The notes below the pieces were generated by a model, which saw nothing but the letters and a program-made list of their open reading frames with translations, made no database searches and was not told where the DNA came from. Source: Chaunax sp. Z400 (lineage: Eukaryota; Chordata; Actinopteri; Lophiiformes; Chaunacidae). From it: a DNA stretch of 64,000 nt. A program made the position numbers and the translations under genes. The DNA lies in the NCBI GenBank assembly GCA_037577475.1, contig CM075192.1:7775408-7839407 (forward strand). The letters run 5' to 3'. This document shows positions 1 to 12,200 of the stretch, piece after piece (the stretch's first letter is position 1; each line of letters opens with the position of its first letter).

Positions 1-269
1 ATTCTGATGAGGTGTTGACCAGCGACAGCCACAATGATGATGAAGCAGACGGACCGATCAGCCGCTCCACATGGCCACCGTTCAGTTTAAGATGCCCGCT
101 GCCGGTGTCTGTGGAGCCGGTGATATTCCTTTCTACGTTTTCTCTGGTCCTGCAGACGCCTCTGTCCATACAGTACCTGTGGGATCGTATCAGTGAGGAC
201 GTCGGCTACAATGGCTCCCAGAGGTCAGAGTGCAGCAATGACTCCGGACCCCTCGACCCTCTTCAGCAG
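1..269 (+). CDS. slc46a1: Copy 1 exon 1 (partial): TM1 and glycosylated loop
   Basis: The first full codon starts at nt 3; by comparison with copy 2 about 49 nt of coding sequence, including the ATG, lie left of the window. It encodes an acidic cytosolic N-terminus, then TM1 (VEPVIFLSTFSLVLQTPLS) and an extracellular loop with NGS and CSNDS. The exon ends ...LQQ at a CAG|GTAGAC donor, phase 0, matching the human junction before EVETL. Copy 1 has Val where copies 2 and 3 have Met at nt 12-14, so nt 12 is not the start. Confidence 0.85.
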
Positions 270-3200
270 GTAGACTAGACCAGTACTCATATTCAGAGTA
301 GTCTAGGACTCCCAGTGCCACCAGTCTGCTGCTGTTGGGAAACAATAGTGATGGGAATTTCAGCTCATTTTAGTGAACTCGATTATTTGGCTTGATCAGC
401 TCAATAGAACCGGCTCTTTTGGCTCCCAGCTCTTACTTTATGATCACTTTTGGCTTCTGTTATTCAGCCCAGTTTAGTGATATTTTGACCGTTGCTATCT
501 GTACATGTTTATCACTTCAATAATTCAGTGTCGTATGGGAAACCTTGATTTCCAGAGTAACATAATCTTAGACACACATTATATTTGGTATTGAAACATT
601 AATGTAAAACATCTCACACTAGCTTGTTATGCATATTGGATGTATTATTTAAATTTAATGCAGTAGATTAATAGGATGTACAGTTCTAAGGTTATGAGGA
701 GACCCATTATATGATATCCATCAGCAGTTTGTAATAACTAAATGACACAAGAACAGTTTAAATAACCCTCTGAATAGCATCATGCATAAGAACACAAACT
801 CTTTGCATTGTCTCATTATTAGAGCCTATTGGCTTCTGTCAGTACATAAACCCACTCACTGTTTTAATCACACCTTGTTTTGACATATGACATTAAAATT
901 GAATATTTAATAGTTTTTCTGCAAAATCTTCTTTTGTCGGATCATTATTTAATAATATTTGAATTTGTATTACTCGATTACACGACTCTAGAAAAAAGCT
1001 TCTACACTCAAAATCTGATGATGCCGGAGCAAAATTTTAAAAAGTGATTCCATCAGCGCTGAATTCAGTGCCATGTCTCAATAAAACAGAGCACTCCTAT
1101 GCTAATTTAAGTCCCTCCCATATTGATAATCTCATTGATAGTGCTGCAGGCTCAGAACAGTAACTCTGCCCCTCTAAAATAGAAGAGTCTCAAACACAGG
1201 AGATTAGCTCCATGGTATAACATTCAAACCTGCAACCTAAAGCAAATATGGAAAAAGCTAGAAAGAAAATGGTGTTGTATTAAACTGGAAGAGACTTGAT
1301 TAGCCTAGTTAGAGAGCCTTAAAAGCTATAGGAAGGCCCTCCGCAATGCCAGAGCAGCCTATTACTCAGCACTAATAAATAAGAACAGTACTGTAGCCAA
1401 GCCTACAGAGTCACAGGTCTATTGAGCCCAGTATTCCTATAAACCTCAGCAGGAATGACTTCATGAGCTTCTTTAATGATAAAATTCTACTTATTAGAGA
1501 CAAAATTCATCACCTCCTGCCTTCAAATGATATCAATCTACCTTCAAACACAGGAAGTTTAGACACAGCTGTAAGACCTGATATATATTTGGACTGCTTC
1601 TCTCCTATTGACCTTCAACAACTAACTTCTACTATTTCTTCATCTAAACCAACAACCTGTCTCCTAGACTCCATCCCAACTAAGCTGCTTAAAGATGTTT
1701 TACCCTTAGTCAGCACTTCTCTATTAGATATGATCAATCTGTTGTTACTAACAGGCTATGTACCACAGTCCTTTAAACTGGCTGTCATTAAACCTCTTCT
1801 TAAAAAGCCTACTCTTGATCCAGAGATCCTAGCTAACTATAGACTTATATCTAATCTTCCCTTCATCTCTAAAATTCTAGAGAAAGCAGTTGCTAATGAG
1901 TTATGTAATTTTCTAAATAACAATAGCTTATTTGAGGATTTCCAGTCAGGCTTCAGAGAGCATCATAGCGCAGAGACAGCATTGGTCAAAGTTACAAACA
2001 ACCTTCTAATTGCATCAGATGAGGGACTTTTCTCTGTGCTCGTCTTATTAGATCTTAGTGCTGCATTTGACACCACTGATCATCATCATTTTTTTTATTT
2101 TTTTTTTTTATTATAGGATTAATCTGCCACATCTACCCTTGTAATGTAAAGTGTCTCCATCCTGACAAATGTATCTAATTGATTCATGTCCATATAACAG
2201 CTTATGAATTTCAACAAAACATTACCCCGTTTTAATATTCTTCCTTTTCGCCTGCCTGTGTGTGTGGTTTGGAGTTTTGTGTGTGTGGACAACTGCAGCG
2301 AGATCACGTAGGTGCGTGATGCGTGTTTGGGTCAAAGCTGCATCTTTCTTGATCAGAGATAACATTACCCCGTTTTAATATACTTCCTTTTCTCCTGCCT
2401 GTGTGAGTGGCTTTGTAACAACTCTTAAAGTGTTACAAGTGTCAATTACCTGTTGTGGCATTGCAGTTTATTATGTGAGATGACAACATGAACAACTAAC
2501 AGCCACAGTAAATAAAGATTTTAGTAAATTGCAAAGATTTTGTTTTAATTTTTCCTGTCAAACTTTCTAATGACTTAATTCAGAGGGTTACATCATGGGA
2601 CTTTTGCTTTGGAGTGACATGCCAACATGGGGAAACTGAGCAGTCTTGGCGGAGGCCTGCGCTCTCCGAGTGCTTTCTAGTTATCAGTGTTATTATTGTA
2701 GTAGTTATTGTTAATACTACAAATTGTAATCTTTCTATTATAATAGCTGTTATTGTTACTGTGGTTGCACATCTGTGTCCCTGTTGCTCACTCTCTCTCT
2801 CTCTCCCCCATCTTTCTCTCTACCAGTCTATCCCCCCATCTTTCTCCCCATCTCTCTCACCCGAACCGGTCAAAGCTGAGGGCCGCCGACCTTGAGTCGG
2901 GATCTGCTTGAGGTTTCTGCCTGTTTCTGCCTGTAGAATAAAGAGTCGGTCTAGACCTGCTCTTCTTGAAAAGTGCCTTGAGATTACTTTTGTTGTGATT
3001 TGGCCCTATATAAATAAAATTGACTTGACTGGACTTTAAAGCCTGATTTCATATAAAGGCTCCATGTGAACTCAAAGATGTACACCACTTCTGACCCCAA
3101 AGCACAAGAAAAGTCTCCTCCATTAGCTCAAAACCATCTAGATAAATTGTAGAAGGTTTGAGATTAAACAAAACTAACTTCTAAAACCTACGGATCAGCA

Positions 3201-6200
3201 GTATGTCTGGAGGAGGAAGAATGAAGCTGAAAAGAAAACCCTACCTACAGTGAAGCATGGCGTTGGCTCCGTGATGCTCTGGGGCTGCTATGCATCCTCA
3301 AACACTGGAAACCTGAAGCATATAGAGGGTAAGATGGATTCCATCAAGTATCAGGAAATCCTAGAGGAAAATATTACCTCCACCTCCACCATCTCTGAGG
3401 AAGCTGAAACTTGGATGTCATTGGACATTCCAAAAGGACAATGATCTCAGGCATACCTCAAAGTCCACCAAGAAGAAGGCGGTTGCAACAGGTAAACCCA
3501 GGAATATTCCACAGCTGGAGGCCTTTGTCAATGAGGAATGGGCTAAGATTCCTCTGGAACACTGCCAGAAGCTGGTGTCTGGATTTTGTGTTATATTTTG
3601 GAAAAACTCTTGCAATATTTGTTATATTGAGCTATTTATTGAGATACTGTTTTTGTTTCGCTTGGTTATTGAAAACTGCTGATAAATAGTATATTTTCCC
3701 AATAAACCTAACATTCAATGATGAGTGAATAATTGTGCTTCCAACTGTACATTTACAGGTTCTTGAATTCGATGCAACAAAGGGTAAATAGAATATAATA
3801 TGGAATATTGTTGTTAATGGAAATATTGACTAAACAGACACAAGTCACTAATTATGCAACTCAAAAAAAACACACAGACAACAAACACATAAATCTAAAT
3901 TACTCTGGCTGAATAAAAACAAGGCCAGATTTAAAGATATGACTGTTGTTACATTTACAAGCACCATGCTCTTCGCTGATAAATAGACAACAGAATTGAT
4001 AGGATTTTATTGATACCAATGTCATTATCAATTCTGCTCATTGGTCCAGTTATTTTTTTTGACTACCTTACTGATTCCTAATCAATTTTCTGTTTGGAAT
4101 AAACGTTGGCCCACAGAGGTATTCATAATAAATGCAAATGTTTTATTGTCTCTTAATCTGATTATTGTGTAGAAACATAATAGAAAAAAGGCATGCATGT
4201 GACACAGGTGTGCAAAACATCCACTGTTTTATTTGGAATTGGTTCTCAACTGACTGAAATGATGAAATATAGAATGAAATAAAGAATCTGCTGAGCTAAT
4301 ATTATTATAACATATTTACCCTTATTGTAATACCCTGTATTGGATGTGTTGGTCAGGTGGGAAGCAGTGACACTCATGTGTTAAAGTGTTTTATTCCTGA
4401 AACTGAAGCCTATTCATAGAAAGATGTTTTGGCATGTTGCTGATGGTTTCCCACTTAATTGAAATAATTATTTTAAAGACCTTGCAACTAACACAGTTAT
4501 TATCACTTTTGTAAAGCCACACTTGATTAATTTTGATCAGCAAGTTTGACATCATTCCCTCCATGAATCGCCACCTTATCATGGTGAAGGGGTTTGATTG
4601 CCTCATTGATCCTAGGGATCCTATGTTGACTGGGGCAATTTGTCACTGGTAGGGTCTCCCAAGCCAAATTGGTCCTATGTGACAGGTCAGACTAAGAGCG
4701 GTTCATAGAGGCTTTGGCAATCACTGAAGCAAAAAGGAGTGTCGGAGGAGTTTGGTGGGGCCGTGGAGCATGACTTTCAGACAGCCTCAAAGAGATTCTG
4801 GCAAACTTTCCGATGACTCAGGAGGGGGAAGCAGTACTCTGCTCGCACTGTGTACAGTGGGGATGGTGTGCTGCTGACCTGAACTGGGGATATAGTCTAG
4901 CAGTGGAAGGAGACTTGGAAGATCTCCACAATCCCACGAACATGTCCTCCATGGAGGAGGCAGAGATAGGGGACTCAGGGGGAGGGGGACTCGTCCATTA
5001 CAGGGGCTGAGGTCACTGAGGTAGTTAGCTCCTCTCTGGCAGGGCCTGGATGAGATTCGCCCTGAGCCCTTAAGGCTCTGGATGTGATAGGACTGTCCTG
5101 GTTGACACTCTTCTTCAACATTGCACGGAAGTCCGGGATTGGGATTGGGAAACTTGGGTGGTGGTTCCCCTTTTTAAGAAAGTTGACCAGAGGGTGCGTT
5201 CCAACTATCGGGGGATCACAATTCTCAGCCTCCCTAGGAAGGTCTACGCCAAGGTACTGGAGACAAGAGTCCATCCGTTGGTCAAACCTCATATTCAGGA
5301 GGAACAATGCAATTTTCGTCCTGGTCATGGAATGCTGGACCAACTCCTCACTCGCGCTTGAGTGCTGAAGGGTGCATGGGAGTTTGTCCAACCAGTCTAC
5401 ATGTGCTTTGTTGACTTGGAAAAGGCATACGACCATGTCCCTCATAGTGCTCTGTGGGGGGTGCTTTGGGAATATGGGGTATGGGGCCCGTTGTTACGGG
5501 TCATCAGTCCCTGTATGACCAGAGTGAGAGCTGGGCTCACGTTGCCAGCAATCCGTCAGACTTGAAGAAATGGCCTCCGTCACGGCTGCCCTTTCTCACC
5601 GATTCTGTTCATAATCTTTAATAACAGACTTTCTAGACACAGGTAGGGAGCAGAGAGTACCCGGTTTGGTGGATTCAGGATCGCCTCTCTGCTTTTTGTG
5701 GATGATGTGGTCCTGTTACCTTCATCAAGCCATGACCTCTGACTGTCACTGGGACAGTTTGCTGCTGAGTGTGAAGCAGCTGGGATGAGAATCAGCACCT
5801 CCAAGTCTGAGGCCATGGTTCTCAGTCAGAAAGGGTGGATTGCAAACTCCAGGTTAGGAATGAGTTTCTGCCCCAAGTTGAGGAGTTCAAATATCTCGGG
5901 GCGGCAAGATACTGAACCCCAATTTGCTCCCAATGGCTGTTCCATTGGTATGTGAGTGACTGCGTGAATTGTTATCACTCCTAATGAGCAGGTGGTGCCT
6001 TGCATCATGCGAATTCCTCCATTGTATGAATGTTTGTGTGAATGAGTGAATGCTGGCTTGAGTTGTAAAGCACTTTAAGTGTGTGTATATATATATATAT
6101 ACACTGTTAGTATTATGTGTATAGATTTTGGTGATTACCTGTGTAAAAGGTGTGTGCCAGCCAATCAGATTCCCTTTTATAAAGCTGTCAGTCTGAGTTT

Positions 6201-9200
6201 GGAGTTTGATGGTGTTGGTTGGATTGGTTTGTGTTCACGGTGTTGCGAAAATTAAAAGAAAAAAAACCTCTAATTGCTAAAGCGGGCTTGGAACTCCAGT
6301 TCGTCCTCTATTTTCTCCTCATACGTTGCCTTGACAGCTCGAGCCGGCTAACAAAGCGGTCCATCAGACTCGAAAGATGCCATATAAGTACAGTCTATTT
6401 GATAGATTGATAGATGGATCAGGGCAGCGTCTGCAGTGATGTGGACACTGTATCAGTCCGTTGTGGTGAAAAGGGAGCTAAGCTACAAGGTGAAGCTCTT
6501 GATTTACCAGTTATATGATTTACCGGATACAGGCAGCTGAAATTAGCTTCCTCCGCAGGGTGTTTGGGCTCACCCTTACAGATTGGGTGATGAGCTCCGT
6601 CATTCGGGGGGGGCTCAGAGTGGAGCCGCTGCTGCTCCACATCGAAAGGAGTCACCTGAGGTGTTTCGGGCATTTGGTCAGGATGCCCCCCATACGCATC
6701 CCTGGGGAGGTACTCCGGGCATTTCCCACTGGGAGGAGACCCAAGGGTAGACCTAGGACGTGCTGGAGTGATTATATCTCTTGGCTAGATTGGGACCACC
6801 TTAGCGTACCCCCAGAAGTGCTGGAGGAGGTGGCTGGGGAGAGAGAGCTCTGGGATTCTCTGCCGAGACTGCTGCCCCAGACCTGGATAAGCGGAAGAAA
6901 ATGGGTGGATGGATGGATGGAAGTTTAACATAATTGTTTGTACAGTGTGAAACCGTCAAAAAGCATGCCTGCATCAATAAAAAGAAATGACAATCCTAAC
7001 TGACAGCTGTTGTTGATTGGTTTACATTTGTTATTTCTCTTGCAGGAGGTGGAAACCTTGACTGCACACTGGAACCTATACATCAATCTTGCTAACTGTT
7101 CTGCTGGCCTGTTGCTGGTGCCTCTCCTGGGCTCATGGAGTGACGTCGCAGGTCGTAGACCTGTCCTTATTCTCCCCAATGTGGGCCTGGCCATCCAAAC
7201 AGTGATTTACCTGGTGGTGATGTACCTAAAGCTGCCAGTGTTCTACTTTCTTGTGGCAAAGATACTTGGTGGACTCTCAGGTGATATGAGTGCGATCCTG
7301 GCAGGCTGCTTCTCATATGTGGCTGATATCAGCGACAGTAAGTCCCTCACCTTCAGGGTGGCCGTCTTGGGGGCTTGTCTGGGCATTTCAGGGATGCTAG
7401 CAAGCATCATTGGAGGGCAGTGGCGGCAGGCACAAGGGTAAGAATTGTGTGCTGTTGCACAGTCACAGTATCTGGAGAGATAACATTAACACCAGTGAAT
7501 TTAACTCAAAATGAAAATATTTGTTATCTGAATTGGTGATCACTACCATTATTTTATACCTGTGTTTAGGTACATCAACCCTTTCTGGCTGGTCCTGGCC
7601 ACTTACATGGCTTCGGCTCTGTACGCATACCTGTTTGTCCGGGAGTCTGTCCCAGTAGACCAAAGTGCCAAGTTCCTTTCCTCTCGCCATTATAAAGCTG
7701 TCTGGCATCTCCTCTCAACAGGAGGCAGTTCTAGTGAGGAGGGTGCAAGATTTCACAGATGCAAGCTGTGGCTTTACATGCTGTGTTTCTTTCTTGTGCT
7801 GACTGTACAATTTGGCAGCATTGAGTTGTATGTGTTGTATGAGCTGAGCTCACCACTGTGCTGGGGACCAACCCTCATTGGCTATGGATCAGCAGCTCTG
7901 TACCTGACCTATCTTACCAGCCTGCTAGGGCTGAAGATCATGCAGCGCTGTCTGGCAGACTCCTGGTTGGCTCTCGTGGGTCTGGCCTCCAACATCACAG
8001 GGTTGGTGGTCTTCTCTGTAGCTGACACCACCCCGCTCATGTTCACAGGTGAGAGAACCTCCATATGTGTAGACTTTATGATTCTCTGTTTAAAAGTTTT
8101 ATTTATCATTAAGAAATTAATTTTAAGACAATGAGATGTTGCATGAAGCCTCATTTCTTCACTACTAAGCACAGAAATCAATATTTATTTAATCAAATCT
8201 TATGCCTTTATAAGGCATGATAACATATGAGACAAACTAAAATCCTTTCCTGCATCACAGTAAAATTTCAGCGTACTGTATTTTCATTTAATTTGATAAC
8301 ATTACGCTGAAATGTATTATGCCTTCTTCAGTTTTCCTCTCTATATTTTTGCTTTCCCAGCTCTACTCAGCAGTTTTGAATGCATGCAGTGTTTTATTTT
8401 CTCTATAAGTACAATGTCACTTTATCTGCATCTCCTGTCACAATGACACAGCTCAACAGGTTGTTCATGTTAACAACCTTGAGTATCAGGCAATAAAAAA
8501 AAACTCAGCATTTTCCCTGTAATGTATGTACCATCATATGACAAACTGGGAACAAATATATGCAAATTCAAAAACAGAACTTAAATATTAGTAATAGTCA
8601 CTATTGTTGATGTGGTTTCACTGTTTCTGTCACCAGGTTATGGTCTGAGTTTCCTCACCATGGCCTCGGCATCTGTGATCAGGTCAAAGTTGTCCAAGTT
8701 GGTAGATCCATCAGAACAAGGTCAGTCACTAAACATGTGCAAATGCTTACAAAACCCACATTGTAACACAAGAAACAGTGCAAGGATTTTATGGTGTGAG
8801 GACTACACTGAGAAAAAGTGCCTATGTGTTATGTTTTAATGAGTCAGTGTATTTAATCAGGGCCCGAGCACCGAAGTGTAAGGAACCTATTCTTCCGCAC
8901 AAACAAATGCATTTTGGGGGTCTTAACATACACGAAAACTCATGTAAATTTGCACACTTGTCAGAAGTTGTAAAAAATGTTATATTTTACCGCAGTTTTA
9001 GCGCCCCTTGACAAATTCTAAGAAGCAGCCCCCGGATGATGTTTGACCTAGACTTCTGAAATTTGGTAGGCATATGGAGATCTACCAAAATGCCTCTTGG
9101 TGCTATGCCCTAAACCAAACAGGAAATCCGCCATTTTGAATCAAATATCAGATTTCTTTTCATTTCCACACAATTGAATGTGACAAACTCCTCCTAGAGA

Positions 9201-12200
9201 ATTAACCCGATCAACTTCAAACTTGTACAGTAGAGTCTAAAGAAGTCAATGATGAAAAGTTTTCAAAACCTGCATAACTTTAAAGGTGTGGCTGTGGCGA
9301 CATGGCGAATTTGTCATGTTTTCGCCATGAAACACGAAGTTGGTATATCTCCACTGTTTATGGTCCTATCCTTGCCATTTATTGTATGTTGCATCACGTT
9401 CCCACCCTGAAGAGATCTGCATATCTAAATTCAGTGTTTGTCACAACACCACCTGCTGGGAACATGAATGTCATATTTTATACTTTTATGTACTCGTAAT
9501 AGCGTGTTCACCAAATTTGACCTCAAATTCACTCAGAAGAGCTTTCAGATATTGATGATGCTTCAGTGTCAATATGGTCAGCTGCTGGTAAACGGTGAAG
9601 GTGTGACCTCTTGGTGAAGGATGATATTTCGCCACGATACAGGAACATATTATAACTTCACTGTCCATGTTCCAATCTGGCCCAAATTTCATACGTTGAA
9701 GAAGAGTCACGGCCTGAAGACACCTATTCACTAATATTTGCTTACAGTCATAGCGCCACCTTGCTGTCAAATGTAAAAATGTTTTGTGTGACAAACTTTG
9801 TTTGTTCTACTTAAAATTTTCATAGTGTGGCCTTCATATGATATAGTCAAAGAGAAGGTTGATTACTGGGGGCTCTCTACCGCCATATAGTGGAGAAAAA
9901 AAGAGTTAAATTACAATCCTTCGCTCAGAGTCCATAATACATCTTAAAACAGAGCCATGTTTACCTCCAGGTGTACAGTTTTGCTCTATGGACTTGACAT
10001 TTTATCTGATCCACTTCCGGTGGTGTGGCTGTGCTGCGACTCGAGAGATTGGTGTCTATCTTTTGTTTTGTTTGATTTGCTCATTTTAAGTTTGTCTATC
10101 TGTGTTAGTGCAGTAGGTAATGAACAATCTTTCATCTTTTGTTTGCGTCGATTATTATTATCAAGTGCTTTCAATACAAATTATTATATTATCAAAATTA
10201 TACTATATTATATAGTTATCTGTTACAATTATATTATTTGGGGGGGACACTTTGTCAACATCTCCTTGACCCCTACCAATTTGGCAGAGGCACAGATGAC
10301 GCTTTAAACACTGCAACACACTTACTTTTAAAGCATCTTGATAACCCTGCAGCTTATACTAGACTATTGTTCATGGACTTTAGTTGAGCGTTTAATACTA
10401 TACTTCCTCAAATCCTGTTAAACAAGCTGAAACAGATGTAGGTCAATCCCTATATAATCAAATGGCACAACACATTTCTCTCAGGTAGGCAGCAGGTGAA
10501 AGTCAACTCAACTCTCTCTGGCATATATGTCATAAATATTGGATCACCTCAAGGCTGTGTCAGTTCCCCCTTCTTTTTACAATATACACAAACGACTGTA
10601 GAAGCAAGTACACAAATAACTGCATTATCAAATTTTCTGATGATACAGCTATACTCAGTTTATTGATAAAAGACTCAGATATAAGTCTGTACAAGTCAGA
10701 GATAGAGTTTCTGTTACAATGGGCCCATCATGTGGATTTTGTTTGTGCCAGGATCAGTCAGTGCCGGCATATTGTGCGAAGGCTACGGGTTCACAGAGTG
10801 GACAAAAGCATTATATTACAGTTCCACAGGGCAGCCATTGGCATCACAACATGGTTTGGTAACCTGTCTGTTAAACTCAGATATCAACTCAAAAACCTGA
10901 GCAAAAGGGCTGGAAAAATAATTGGCATGCTGGCCCCAATTTCTCTTCAGGAGATATTTGAGGAGACAGTGAGGAGGCAGGGCCTCAAAATCACCTGTCA
11001 CCCAACACACATCCTCCAAAAGGAGTAAGAGCTGATGCCCTCAGGCAGAAGGAACAGGTTACCAAACTGTAAGTTGAATAAGTATAAATGTTCCTTGGTT
11101 TCACTGTCAATCAAACTACTGAACAGTAAAAGATAAATGTGTGTTCACAGGTGCATGTGGGTGGAGGCGGAATGATTTCTCTCATCTACTTCTTATCTGT
11201 GTTAAATTCTGGCCTTTGGGCAGTTGTGCAATATCCTCAAGTAGGGCAGCTAAGCATAATTTCTGAAATAAGCTCTCCAATGTGTTTTTTATGCATGGCA
11301 TGTGTGCACGATTCTTGTCTGGGGCATTGGTGCAGTGTCTTTTTATAGGGTATCGTGCAGTATATGAACTTATTGGGTTTTTAATATGTGTGAGACATTT
11401 TATGTTGTTATGCTTTGATTGTATGTGAGTATTGTTATGTGGACAATAAAGGCTTATCTTGTCTTATATGGTCAGTAAAATCTGTCTGCGATGAAAAGCT
11501 ACTAAAGGTTTTTGGATAACTCGAGAGGTGTGGCCATGGCGGTGTGGTAACCTTTATATCATTCGGCATGAAAGTTATGACTCCACTCTGAATGGTCCAA
11601 TTTTTACCAAACATCACAAGTTGGATCAGGGTCTCATCCTACAGACATCCACATGTCACAGCGCCACCTGCTGGCAACAGGAAATGCTACATTTGATACT
11701 TTCATGTCCTCCTAATAGCCTGTTCACCATACTGACCTCAAATTGAGTCAGAACAGCTTTAAGACCTTGATAATGCTTTAATGTGAATATGGTCAGCTGC
11801 TGGTAAACTGTGAAGGTGTGGCCTCTTGGCAAAGGATGATGCTTCGCCATGATACAGGAAGTTGTTATAACTCCGCTGTTAATGCTCCAATCTGGCCCAA
11901 ACTTTATATGTTGAATGAGAGTCCCACCCTGAAGACACCTAAAAAACAATATTCAGTTACAGTGATAGCTCCACATGCTGGCAAATATAAAATCGTTTTG
12001 TGTGAGACATTTTGTTTGTTTTACATAAAATATTCATTGGGTGGTCTTCACAGGATATAATCAAAGAGAAGGTAGATTAGGTGCTCTCTACTGTCACAGT
12101 GTGAACAAAAAAAGTTCAATCACAATCCACAAGTGCGAGGGCCATTCAACGCTGCTTGCAGCTTTAATGATTATAATTAGATTAGTTCTATCATGATTCA

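Larger units (their letters stand above)
5905..6410 (+). mobile_element. Short teleost dispersed repeat inside Rex3
   Basis: A repeat of the kind with ATACTGAACCCCAATTTGCTC near its start, GAATGTTTGTGTGAATGAGTG in the middle and TATAAGTACAGTCTATTTGA near its end, common in fish genomes and probably a non-autonomous DNA transposon. It interrupts the Rex3 C-terminal region and is itself split at about 6085-6353 by a (TA)n tract and an LTR-like piece. In copy 2 the right part is deleted. Confidence 0.55.
4557..6921 (+). mobile_element. Rex3 (RTE) retrotransposon, copy 1, with TSD
   Basis: Starts CCCTCCATGAATCGCCACC and ends in (GGAT)n at 6905-6921. Reverse-transcriptase pieces in order: VVPLFKKVDQRVRSNYRGIT (5158), EEQCNFRPGHGMLDQL, CFVDLEKAYDHVPHSALWGV (5408), FVDDVVLL at about 5693 (catalytic box, FADD in family members), and the C-terminal RIQAAEISFLRRVFG...GRRPKGRPRTCW (6526-6770). 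Several stops and frame breaks make it dead. The 14-bp flanks at 4543-4556 and 6922-6935 match except at two bases. The element is itself interrupted at about 5900-6410 by a short fish repeat and an LTR-like piece. Confidence 0.85.

Noticed and set aside
4975..5445. 156-residue minus-strand open frame (also 41584-42054)
   Set aside because: It lies antisense to the Rex3 reverse transcriptase, whose motifs are clear on plus; it is a shadow.
10139..10387. Short open frame as a host gene
   Set aside because: It contains a LINE reverse-transcriptase segment (GTDDALNTATHLL, LLFMDFS) and breaks at once.
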